Shown here piece by piece: positions 32,301-43,296 of a stretch of 64,000 nt of DNA. Within the stretch, counting starts at the first letter, position 1. Every line of letters begins with the position of its first letter. Source of the stretch: Anthoceros angustus (lineage: Eukaryota > Streptophyta > Anthocerotopsida > Anthocerotales > Anthocerotaceae); contig VJWM01000173.1 in the NCBI GenBank assembly GCA_010909165.1, forward strand, positions 186,001 through 250,000, in the 5' to 3' direction. The notes below the pieces were generated by a model, which was given only the letters and a program-made list of their open reading frames with translations, did not search any database and was not told the DNA's origin. A program made the position numbers and the translations under genes.

Positions 32301-35300
32301 ACCTTGTATTGATGACTTGCATTTTGTGCACAAAGTTAGACTTGCTCTCCGTCGTTTGCTTTCTCATCATCTCATAGTTCGGTAGGCCTCAACAGCAGTG
32401 TCACAGTTGCATCGCTGTCTGACACTGCTTTCCAGGGTGTCAAAGCATACAACTGAGTTTGAAACTCTGTTTTTGGGAGATATGGATGGAGGTCTAATTC
32501 AAGGGATCTACCCTGAGTGTGGATTACTTGAAGGTTGGTGGATGCCCTTTAATTTTCGTTTTGTTTCAGGGATGTAGTAGAAACACCTGAAACTACGACT
32601 TCATCAACCACAATTTTGTTCCTTTCAACTGCATTGTGGTTGATATTCATTTTCATGCAGGGGAGATCTGGATGAATCTGGATGGTGATGCATCACCTAT
32701 AATTCTGAACTTCCTACCACTTCTAGCATCCGATGACCGAAGGTGAAGCCTTGATATGTTAGCGTCAATACTGGCTTTCTCGCAGTAGATGCCAAGAAGC
32801 ATGCCTGGATCCGATTGTTAGATCGTGTTTCCATACTTAGCAGGCCTTCACATGTCAGCAGCACACAGCCTTTGCTCTTCTTGTGTTCCAACTTCTGCCT
32901 GCTGGCATCGGTGAGAGCCTCTCCAGAAGTAAGCTTTACATCTTGTAGGAAACCATTTTCCACCTAAATAAACCTTTCTGATGCTATTTCAGGTGGAGAG
33001 CTTCACCCATCGGGGCTCGTTAGGAAGCATTGATGCCCTTCTGGGATGTCCCTTGCACCTACCAAAACATGGGGCAAGTTTGCTTGCCTAGACCCATTCC
33101 CTCAAGTTGTGACACTGTATGCTTTGAGGACAGTTCTTTCGGTGTATTATCTCCTGATGATTTCACCTGATGCTGGATTCAGCTTCTCAGAGGCGAAGAA
33201 TGGAAGATGCTTTCCAGAAGACAAAAGGAGATATCTTGCTTTGCACTGTACTTTGCAGTGAATTGGATCAGAGAGCTTGTAACTGTTCATGCTTCCTTAA
33301 GTTCTGATCTACCTGCTGTATTTCTAGTCTGCAATTTAGTCAGCAATTTCTTTTCGTTGATCTGGCAGATGAATGTCTTTTCCTCACAACTTGCTGGTCA
33401 AGCTGAGAGCGTGACTCCAGCAACTCGAGATGACATCCCTGCAAAACTACATAAGCGGCTAAGAAATGTCATGTAAGGTTCCCTGTGAGCACTCTAATCA
33501 TTTTCTGAGAGGTATGGTGAATGTTCTTCTGCCTAATTTCCAGCTGCACAGATATCTCGAGCATTTACTTGAGGAATGTTTGAAGGCGGTTCCTTACCTC
33601 TCATTCCCGGAGCTACACTCTTTTAGCGAAAGTGCTGTCCCGAATGACAGCAAAATGCTTCAGGCCAAGAATGGCCTTATAAAGCCTGACACTACTAAAG
33701 CAGGAAAGAAAGCCGGACGAAAAACCAAAGCAGGTGGGGATGATAATGTGACTCAAAACGGAACCTGTGGCAAGTCGCAAGGAAAAGGCAAGTCTAAGCA
33801 GCCAGATGAAACAGCAGGCATGAACTCACAGGAACATGGTCATCAAACCAGTACACATGCTTCACAGCCACATGTTGCTCCTGCCCTTCACAAAGGGGAA
33901 GGAGGTGGTGGAGTTTACAGTGGCCTTTGTGAAGCGCAGACATGGAAGTATCGGCCTTTGAACCTTTCAAGCATAGGGATACTATGCAGTTTCCAGGTGG
34001 GCTAATCTGGTCACTAGTAACTTTAAAGTAACTTTCACCGTCATCTTCCTGACTGTCACTGCAACATGGTTTCCAGGACTCTGACAAGTCATGCTGCCAC
34101 GATCCTGAAGCTCAGGTGTGTGGATTGAACCTCACACATCAAAGGTGATGTCTACAAGCCGTTCTGCACAAGCCTCTTATCAGCTCTCTTACAGTGCTGT
34201 GTCCTATTTACAGCTTCCACTTGCCCTTTATCTTCTCCGAGATCTCGATCACAAGCTCGAAGTTTGCCTAATAAGGCATGCTCGAAGGCAAGCCCCCTGG
34301 ATCACAGCATGTACGCCCCGCAGAGGACCTTCTGGTTTGGGAAGCATGCTGGATGTACATCTGCTGGAGAAGTTGCAGCCGTTGTTTCCTCGCCTCAGGT
34401 GTCATCTGGACCATGCAGTTGGCCTGATCCTTTCAGGTGATCTCTACAACTCTATGAAAAACATTTGATCCCAATTGGTTCTCTTCTCTGAGACCTTTAA
34501 TAGCCTGCTATTGTCACTGGAGGCTGTGCAGAATCAAGTGGAACAGATGCTTGTGATCATTGGGTCACAGAGTCAGTAGCTGCAGGTAACCCTGAGTGTG
34601 ATAGCTTCAAACCAGCAAATCCTGAGACAGCGCAGGCTGTATTTATAATGACCCTTCGTTGCTTGAACAAGGTATACAAATCAAGGACTGCCGTTTGTAG
34701 CTCATATGGGGGCAAGTAACAGGTGTTTCAATGCGATGGTCTCCTGACGTCCGGCGTTGCTGCTGCAGATCTTGACCTACCCCAGACTGGCCACAGTGGA
34801 GAATTGGACTGTGTTGAAAAGTTTGCTCCATGCCTTCAGCTCGGTTGAAGCTGCAAAGCAAATATTTGACGACATCATGATTCCACCTCCACCTCCTGAT
34901 GGCCTCGAGTATCTTGTGTGTTGCACATTTGCTTACCTGTATGAATTATGTGACTCAGGTCAGTTGGAAGCTGCGACGCCCAAGCTGTCTGCTTTCCTTT
35001 CAGCAGCTCAAATCGTTTGACTGATGAAATAATCACGTTTGTTGCAGCCTCCAAAACCTCATTTTCGATCGCCACAGAATCAGTCTTGGTTCTGAAGGCC
35101 TTGATAGATTGCGTGAAGGTGTGCCTTGAAGGTGGTGGTGACAGTAGGAGAAGGCAGTCCATCTCCGTACGGATACCAGCACTCTTGCCGTACCTTCGAA
35201 CAAGGCTGAGTGCCTGCGCTGGAGCGGTATTGAGGCAAGCGTGGGATGAAGATGAGCAAGGGAAGGGCTCGAAGACAAGGGTGAGTGGTCTCGATCTGCG

Positions 35301-36899
35301 CATTTTGATCGTAGAGAGCTTTCGCAGTTCAGAACTCAAGATCAGTGTGCTCTCCTCGTTTGGTCAGGGGGATCTACTTCAACAGTTGCTGCGAATGCAT
35401 TTTCAGAATAATGAATATCCCCTTGATCTTCTGGAGGACTTTGCTTGCAACGTCATGCCCCAGGTTACAACTGCATGCATTGTCTTGTAAGAATCTCCTT
35501 TTCTTCAGAGCATATATGAAGAGTTCCTTGAAAGTTCTTGCAGGTGGCTAGCAAGGGAGGTCGAGCCGGACTTGCAGCGTATCCGTCCCTCTCTCCTACA
35601 ACGTTTCTAGTGTGGTATCGGGTGCAGGTTGTGGTCTCTTCAAAGATGCACTTTACAGTACAATTTTGCCATGAATTTGGATGCTTACCCTCGGAGAATG
35701 AAACGTCGAAATTGAACGAGTCCTGGTGATCGCCCTGTGTGTCTCTGTTGACAGCACGAGGAGGTTCTTGCGATTCTCGGGAAAGTAGTGAGCACACTGC
35801 CGAGTTTGACTGCTACACAATTCATAATTCATGGCGGCCGTTTACTTGAGAACATTGACTGCGGTTGCAGGTGAAGGAAATCTTGACGAAAGCCAAGGAA
35901 AGGCCTTCGCTCACGAGAGAGATCGTTCTGAAGCTGCTCAAGCGTGTCCAACAATGCATCAAACTTCATGTCTCGCTGGTCAATCTAACGAAGCTACAGA
36001 ATAAGGTAACTTTCTGCGTTTATTCAAAGGTGAACTTGGAGCGGATGATGTGTTGTCTCAAAGGAATGCGGGCTGCCTTTAACGTGTCCGATGGCCAGAC
36101 ACCTGTGCACACTGTTGCGGTCAAAAGTGGAGGGAAGTTCGTCGACACTTTTCTGAAAGGTCAATTTCAGGTACCGAATTACGTTTTGGTTACGTGGATG
36201 ACCCTATCGTGCTTAAGTTGAGTTTCATCTGGTTTTGCAGTGATGGACTTCCTTCGGGCTCAGTATGAAGGCCATAAGGATGCTATCAACGTTCTGGTAA
36301 GCTGCATGTCTGCTAATAATCGTCTTAGCAGCTTTCCTGACCGTGCTCACTTCTGTCTCAGGTGAAGGAGCTGCAAAAGGCTACCAGAATCATTCAGACA
36401 CTATGCTCAGAAGCCAAGGTTAGCTTTTGTCCTGTCTCTAGCTTGCATGAATTCTCACCTTGGAGGAGAACCGAAAGACCTCAATACACGCTTGTCCGGA
36501 TGTTGGTAGGGCCAAAGAAGATGCCTGTTACATGCAAAGTGCCTTTTGTGAAACGATCAATGGAGCGTTATGTCTTTTGCGTGAAAGCTTTGCTGCACGG
36601 CACCTCTCACGGAGATTCATTCTGGATGGGTAGCTTTTCATTTGGCAGTGTCGATTACTTGGAGCTCAACGGTGCGATTTCCCAGTACTGATGGATGACA
36701 TGAATGCTGGTTTCTTTCAACAGGTAATCTCAGACATAAGGACCTTCAAGGGCGCGAAGTCGGTTCTCAACTAACAACAAGCGACGAGGAACCCGAGGAC
36801 GATCAATTAGACCTGGACGACGATAGGGAGGAGAATGGGGATAACGACGGACATGATGGTGTTGCTTCAGAAGATGGCTCGGAGGAACCAACCTTCTGA
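29359..36899 (+). CDS. FANCD2: Fanconi anaemia group D2 protein homologue
   Basis: FANCD2 works with FANCI in the nucleus, is monoubiquitinated, and clamps DNA during interstrand crosslink repair and meiotic recombination. The first exon starts at the ATG at 29359 with a basic, serine-rich N-terminus. Family-like blocks follow: LILSQFRWLDQLVDSTSLTQ (about 29970), IGDVEDLPIL-like SSDVEDLPILVRFLLQSGSG (about 30363), VIDIWILLIVHANGGVHRKA (about 30728), RQEVLGSLITHTGSGVEHEV (about 31120-31310), IIIRKQ then MGVIGAVGLVASLG (31719-31915), ISCFALYFAVNWIREL (about 33226), and FWMG then NLRHKDLQG across the last intron. The acidic tail ends GSEEPTF before TGA at 36897-36899. The IRKQ lysine at 31731-31733 is where I expect the monoubiquitination site, unconfirmed. 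There are more than 20 exons. The exons from 35203 onward are present again downstream. Some exons near 35280-35600 may carry indels. Confidence 0.92.
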
Positions 36900-37299
36900 T
36901 TCTGGGCGGGGCTAGAGCTGACTTATCCCTTGCTTCCGCAAATCGCTAACGCGAGAACCGCCCGTTGGGGCCGTTCGAATTCGCCGCTGCAGGAGGCAGA
37001 TCACCCGGCATGCCTCTCGATTCATGAGTTGGCTGCCGCTCGAGCTGCTCAGGGCTGTTGCGTTGCGCAAGGGATTGCAACAAAGCCGCGTCCTTGTAGG
37101 TGCTCGATGTCCCAGCATTTGAATTTGTTCTCCTGAAGTTCTGGATTTATCACTGTGAGAACACTCGTGTCTGTGATGTGTACACCCACAAGTAGCTCGT
37201 CCTCAGAAATTCATGCATGTGGGAATCACACCGGTTAAGAACATCAAATTCTAGAAATGAACACAAAGGTTCTCTGTACAGCACCTCTGCTTCAGAATA
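36900..37299 (+). other. FANCD2 3' flank, original copy
   Basis: About 400 bp of presumed 3' UTR and flank between the FANCD2 stop codon and the left end of the pogo-like element. It is repeated at about 39856-40256 with few changes. No gene is seen in it. Confidence 0.6.
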
Positions 37300-37825
37300 C
37301 AGTCAAACCCATCTAATTGGGACCCCTATAAATGGAACCCACTTTAAATGGGACGCCCGGGCTTACTCCCTTGAATGTGCTACATGCTAAATGGGAAACC
37401 CCTCTAATTTGTAAATGGGAACATGTCTCCCAAACATTCAATGCAAGTACACAAGGGAAAATACATATTTTTTTAAAAAAATAAAAATAGAGGAAATCAT
37501 CTTATCGAGATTAAATCATGAGTTATTGAGATAATGTCAAGTTAAAGGCTATCAAGATTATATCATAAAACATAGACATCTAGATTGGGCCTATATGTAG
37601 TAGTTACATACACTATGCTTTGTTATGGTAGTCAAGATTTTATTGAGGTGAAAAAACGATGGGAAAAGCCCATCTAGGAGGGGACAACCAAAGGGGACCA
37701 GGGGTCGAGGTGAAGAGGAGCAAATAAGCTCCCTACCTAAAGTCACCTACTGCACCCACAATGTCATATGCCGGAAGAATAAACGGCCTGCAAACCACGG
37801 AGGTAGAGGAAGATGTGTCACCTAC
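37300..37825 (+). mobile_element. Duplicated left end of the pogo-like element (copy A)
   Basis: Begins CAGTCAAACCCATCTAATTG at 37300, preceded by TA, and runs to the LTR at 37826. It matches 40257-40785 and is part of unit A of the tandem duplication, not a separate insertion, because the flanking FANCD2 sequence is duplicated with it. Confidence 0.8.
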
Positions 37826-38005
37826 TATAATGATATAATATTATATGTATAGGATACATATACAGGACACGTATGAAAGATACGGTGTGGATAGGATCAG
37901 AAGTACAGTTCACCGTAGTGAGTCATATGCTAAGTTTAGAGTAATAGTCCTGGGATGTTAAATACACGCCCCGAGCTCAGAGGGGCAGCTTTCCTTGCCA
38001 TTACA
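37826..38005 (+). repeat. Duplicated 5' LTR (copy A, 180 bp)
   Basis: Begins TATAATGATATAATATTATA (TG of the canonical end mutated to TA) and ends GCCATTACA. It matches the LTR at 40786-40953 and the 3' LTR at 46496-46671. Only about 180 bp of leader follows before the duplication junction, so this copy has no coding region. Confidence 0.85.
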
Positions 38006-38008
38006 TTT

Positions 38009-38020
38009 TGGTATCAGAGC
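38009..38020 (+). other. Retroelement primer-binding site (copy A)
   Basis: TGGTATCAGAGC lies three bases after the LTR end. It is complementary to the 3' end of plant initiator methionine tRNA, the usual primer for plant LTR retrotransposons. In copy B (about 40957) the same site has lost two bases (TGGTATCGAGCC). Confidence 0.85.
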
Positions 38021-38187
38021 CTTCGACCAGCACTTCGAGAGTGGCGTCGGATGACTCACGTAGCTGATCGTGAAGTTTCCTATGGCAGGAAAGGTTGTGG
38101 AGGATCGAATAGGTGTTGTGTACACCTCTCCTAGCCATGGAAAACCCCTCACCGGGAGAGCTCAATAGGACTTGGAAGCCCGACACG

Positions 38188-39855
38188 AGGCTGAGTGCCT
38201 GCGCTGGAGCGGTATTGAGGCAAGCATGAAGATGAGCAAGGGAAGGGCTGAAGACAAGGGTGAGTGGTCTCGATCTGCGCATTTTGATCGTAGAGAGCTG
38301 CAGTTCAGAACTCAAGATCAGTGTGCTCTCCTCGTTTGGTCAGGGGATCTACTTCAACAGTTGCTGCGAATGCATTTTCAGAATAATGAATATCCCCTTG
38401 ATCTTCTGGAGGACTTTGCTTGCAACGTCATGCCCAGGTTACAACTGCATGCATTGTCTTGTAAGAATCTCCTTTTCTTCAGAGCATATATGAAGAGTTC
38501 CTGAAGTTCTTGCAGGTGGCTAGCAAGGAGGTCGAGCCGGACTTGCAGCGTATCCGTCCCTCTCTCCTACAACGTTTCTAGTGTGGTATCGGGTGCAGGT
38601 TGTGGTCTCTTCAAAGATGCACTTTACAGTACAATTTTGCCATGAATTTGATGCTTACCCTCGGAGAATGAAACGTCGAAATTGAACGAGTCCTGGTGAT
38701 CGCCTGTGTGTCTCTGTTGACAGCACGAGGAGGTTCTTGCGATTCTCGGAAAGTAGTGAGCACACTGCCGAGTTTGACTGCTACACAATTCATAATTCAT
38801 GGCGGCCGTTTACTTGAGAACATTGACTGCGGTTGCAGGTGAAGGAAATCTTGACGAAAGCCAAGGAAAGGCCTTCGCTCACGAGAGAGATCGTTCTGAA
38901 GCTGCTCAAGCGTGTCCAACAATGCATCAAACTTCATGTCTCGCTGGTCAATCTAACGAAGCTACAGAATAAGGTAACTTTCTGCGTTTATTCAAAGGTG
39001 AACTTGGAGCGGATGATGTGTTGTCTCAAAGGAATGCGGGCTGCCTTTAACGTGTCCGATGGCCAGACACCTGTGCACACTGTTGCGGTCAAAAGTGAGG
39101 GAAGTTCGTCGACACTTTTCTGAAAGGTCAGGTACTGAATTACGTTTTGGTTACGTGGATGACCCTATCGTGCTTAAGTTGAGTTTCATCTGGTTTTGCA
39201 GTGATGGACTTCTTCGGGCTCAGTATGAAGGCCATAAGGATGCTATCAACGTTCTGGTAAGCTGCATGTCTGCTAATAATCGTCTTAGCAGCTTCCTGAC
39301 CGTGCTCACTTCTGTCTCAGGTGAAGGAGCTGCAAAAGGCTACCAGAATCATTCAGACACTATGCTCAGAAGCCAAGGTTAGCTTTTGTCCTGTCTCTAG
39401 CTTGCATGAATTCTCACCTTGGAGGAGAACCGAAAGACCTCAATACACGCTTGTCCGGATGTTGGTAGGGCCAAAAGAAGATGCCTGTTACATGCAAAGT
39501 GCCTTTTGTGAAACGATCAATGGAGCGTTATGTCTTTTGCGTGAAAGCTTTGCTGCACGGCACCTCTCACGGAGATTCATTCTGGATGGGTAGCTTTTCA
39601 TTTGGCAGTGTCGATTACTTGGAGCTCAACGGTGCGATTTCCCAGTACTGATGGATGACATGAATGCTGGTTTCTTTCAACAGGTAATCTCAGACATAAG
39701 GACCTTCAAGCGAAGTCGGTTCTCAACTAACAACAAGCGACGAGGAACCCGAGGACGATCAATTAGACCTGGACGACGATAGGGAGGAGAATGGGGATAA
39801 CGACGGACATGATGGTGTTGCTTCAGAAGATGGCTCGGAGGAACCAACCTTCTGA
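38188..39855 (+). pseudogene. Duplicated 3' fragment of FANCD2
   Basis: The fragment copies the last seven or so FANCD2 exons and introns through the stop codon (39853-39855), without any promoter or N-terminal exons. VKEILTKAKERPSLTREIVL is intact, but the exon ending in KSGGKF in the parent is frame-shifted here by one lost G, as is the DFLRAQYEGHK exon by one lost C. It could only be transcribed by read-through from FANCD2. One exon (VASKEVEPDLQRIRPSLLQR, about 38517) reads better here than in the parent copy, where an extra G shifts it. Confidence 0.85.
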
Positions 39856-40785
39856 TTCTGGGCGGGGCTAGAGCTGACTTATCCTTGCTTCCGCAAATCG
39901 TTAACGCGAGAACCGCCCGTTGGGGCCGTTCGAATTCGCCGCTGCAGGAGGCAGATCACCCGGCATGCCTCTCGATTCATGAGTTGGCTGCCGCTCGAGC
40001 TGCTCAGGGCTGTTGCGTTGCGCAAGGGATTGCAACAAAGCCGCGTCCTTGTAGGTGCTCGATGTCCCAGCATTTGAATTTGTTCTCCTGAAGTTCTGGA
40101 TTTATCACTGTGAGAACACTCGTGTCTGTGATGTGTACACCCACAAGTAGCTCGTCCTCAGAAATTCATGCATGTGTGGGAATCACACCGGTTAAGAACA
40201 TCAAATTCTAGAAATGAACACAAAGGTTCTCTGTACAGCACCTCTGCTTCAGAATACAGTCAAACCCATCTAATTGGGACCCCTATAAATGGAACCCACT
40301 TTAAATGGGACGCCCGGGCTTACTCCCTTGAATGTGCTACATGCTAAATGGGAAACCCCTCTAATTTGTAAATGGGAACATGTCTCCCAAACATTCAATG
40401 CAAGTACACAAGGGAAAATACATATTTTTTTAAAAAAATAAAAATAGAGGAAATCATCTTATCGAGATTAAATCATGAGTTATTGAGATAATGTCAAGTT
40501 AAAGGCTATCAAGATTATATCATAAAACATAGACAGTCATCGAGATTGGGCCTATATATGTAGTAGTTCTGTACACTATGCTTTGTTATGGTAGTCAAGA
40601 TTTTATTGAGGTGAAAAAACGATGGGAAAAGCCCATCTAGGAGGGGACAACCAAAGGGGACCAGGGGTCGAGGTGAAGAGGAGCAAATAAGCTCCCTACC
40701 TAAAGTCACCTCGCACCCACAATGTCATATGCCTAAGAATAAACGCCCGCAAACCACTTGAGGTAGAGGAAGATGTGTCACCTAC

Positions 40786-40953
40786 TATAATGATATAATA
40801 TTATATGTATAGGATACATATACAGGACACGATGAAAGATACGGTGTGGATAGGATCGTGGCGACACGTAGTGAGTCATATGCTAAGTTTAGAGTAATAG
40901 TCCCGGATGTTAAATACACGCCCGAGCTCGGAGGGCAGCTTTCTGCCATTACA
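40786..40953 (+). repeat. 5' LTR of the chromovirus (168 bp)
   Basis: Starts TATAATGATATAATATTATA and ends GCCATTACA. It is shorter than the 3' LTR by eight bases, mainly small deletions, and its first dinucleotide is TA instead of TG. It belongs to unit B of the tandem duplication. Confidence 0.88.
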
Positions 40954-42176
40954 TTTTGGTATCGAGCCTTGACCAGCACTTGAGAGTGGCGCGGATGACT
41001 CACGAGTTGATCGTGAAGTTTCCTATGGCGGAAAGGTTGTGGAGGATCGAATAGGTGTTGTGTACACCCTCTCCTAGCCATGGAAAACCCCCCCTCAGCT
41101 GGGAGAGCTCAATAGGACTTGGAAGCCTGACACGAGGCGAAGCGTGGTGGCAAATGCAACCTGGTCGGCAGTTTGGGATAGATCGGAATCTCAGGGAGCG
41201 GGTGTTATCGATAGCCCCGACGTTAGCCAACCAGGACGGGAGTGCTTTTTCCGAGATAAGAAGACACCAGATTTGGTTCCTAGTCCTCACAAGCAGCCAG
41301 TTCAGATGCTCCGCCCGTTATGTCAAGAAGTTGCTCAGGTTGGGCAAAATCTATCGTGGGCGTATTTTCATGTGGGCATTGTTGATGTCTCACTATGCTG
41401 CGAGTAACGACCGATCGAGCGCGCCCATGGACTCTTAGACAACGGGAGCTTATCGCCAGGCCGAACTTGAATCGGCATTGGGTCTCGCCTTGAAGGCGCA
41501 ACGACATCGCGGAAGCCAAGAGTCATCGGAGAAGTGTTGTTAGAGGACTACGATAGACCTCCAAATAAGCTTCGTGACAAGCTTTGCAAGGTTAATTACG
41601 TCATAGTAGATGGTGAGAGACCCATATGTGCTAGTCCGCAATATGATATAGAAATTCCTGCAGATGAAGCACGGATAGCTGGGCAAGACTCACAATCACG
41701 AGGAGAAAATAGACCGGACCATCGCTCTCCGCGGCCAAGATTAGGGACCGCCTGTAAGTGTGGTTGGTGATAGAGGTATTATTCCAAAAAGGATTGCGGT
41801 TGTCGGAGGAGTGGACAATCGGCCAAAAGCTAGCTTGGAATCTGGCACAGTTGGAATTGGGGAAGCTTCGCTACCACCTCACGCGAGCCGAGGCTTGGTT
41901 TCGATCTGCGGGCACCTGTGACGTGCCCACCCGCGCTTTGAGGAGCACAATCAATGCTATCTTTTGACCCACAGGCGAGGATTCCTACAGCATCGGTGGA
42001 GGAACATGACTTGGTTGCAAGGGCAGGGAACCTGGTCCGAGTACAAGCGGTACAACAAGCCCGCAGAGAGGCACAATGACACCAAGCAGCCAGGCAGAGG
42101 GAACAACACAAACAAGAGTTGGCCGAACGATTAGCAGCAGGGGTGTGGGTATCTCCGAGGAGGTGGAAACCGAGAA

Positions 42177-43296
42177 GTGCGAATGGGAGCAATTGAACCA
42201 AATATGGAGCACTTGGAGACTGAGCCCACTGACCACATTTTTCAGAATACGGTAAGGATGCTTCAGCATCAACAACTCCAACATCAACAGATGGAGGAAT
42301 TAAGAAATGAAGTCCAACGGTCTGTGGCGGCAGCGGCAGATGAGGCATCACAAGCAGCAATCCAAGGTATACTCGGACACCGAGAGGGTCTGCGACCCAC
42401 AGGTACTGCAAAACCTCCTAAACCCAAACCTTTTGGAGGGTCACGAGACCCTGCTACATTTGAAAACTGGGTTTTCCGTGTTGAGCAAGATCTCGAGTTG
42501 TCCTTTGTACGCCTCTATGCAGTAGCCGTAACATTCCTCAAGGAACAAAGATTCGGTGGCAACGCCGAGACAACTCAATCGAGAAGGCATCACCCTCCAA
42601 TTGTCACTCTTGATCGCTTGGTGTCACCGAAACCAATTTACACCACGGAGTCTTCCAGTTGGCGCGAGACCGCTGTTGACGCAAAGATGGGACGATTGCA
42701 AAAGATATATCGACGAGTTCCTTAACATCACAATGGGAATACCGGGGATCACAGAGGAGGAGATGATTGATAGATACGTACGTGGACTACGCCGAGGATT
42801 ACCAGGAGAAGTTGAAACAAGAGCTGATATGACTTCATTACAGGATGTCATCAGAATAGCAGAACGAATGGATGCACACAGGGCAGGCACATATTTTACG
42901 GGACCATGGGTACCACAACGCCTGGGTGAGATTTCCAGACAACCAGCGCCAAATACGGTGACTCATCAGGGAACAATGTCCGAGGCAGTGCCAATGGAGT
43001 TGGGCGCAACCCGTTTTCAAGGACGCTGTTTTTCATGTGGCCGATTTGGCCATAGGGCAAATGAATGCCGCAGCCGGGGCAAAGGACGAGGACGAATGCA
43101 GCAACCGAACAGAGCTAGACAGCAAGCAAACGCGTTAAATCTTGAAGATGCTACAGAGGAGACTCCATCTCTGGTACCAGAGATAAAGATGTTGCACAAC
43201 ACGTATGGTAACCGTGTATCCTCGCTAGGAGTATTGAAATCAGGCAGCTTGTTGCGTGTCCATGCTTTGATCAATAACAAGGTTGCTAGTTTTTAA
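42177..43296 (+). pseudogene. Chromovirus gag (capsid/nucleocapsid), frameshifted
   Basis: The N-terminal part has a glutamine/glutamate-rich coiled segment, then KPPKPKPFGGSRDPATFENW, the usual start of a Ty3/gypsy capsid domain. The frame changes near 42500-42720. EEEMIDRYVRGLRRGLPGEV continues the capsid, and CFSCGRFGHRANEC (43027-43068) is a CCHC zinc knuckle for RNA binding. A basic GKGRGRMQQ tail follows. Confidence 0.85.

Larger units (their letters stand above)
35203..38187 (+). repeat. Tandem duplication A/B: unit A (2985 bp)
   Basis: Unit A holds the last FANCD2 exons, the 3' flank, the left end of the pogo-like element, a solo-looking 5' LTR and about 180 bp of retroelement leader. 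It is followed directly by unit B. The unit edges share AGGC (35203-35206, 38188-38191, 41135-41138), the only homology at the breakpoints. Units are about 97-98% identical by eye. Confidence 0.9.
38188..41134 (+). repeat. Tandem duplication A/B: unit B (2947 bp)
   Basis: Unit B repeats unit A in the same orientation and runs on into the full retroelement. It is 38 bp shorter, largely through one-base losses in homopolymers: five G become four at the 35388 counterpart, CCCC becomes CCC before AGGTTACAA, and TTCC becomes TTC in GACTTCCTTCGG. Short multi-base losses also occur (GTGGG, AATTTC). Confidence 0.9.
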
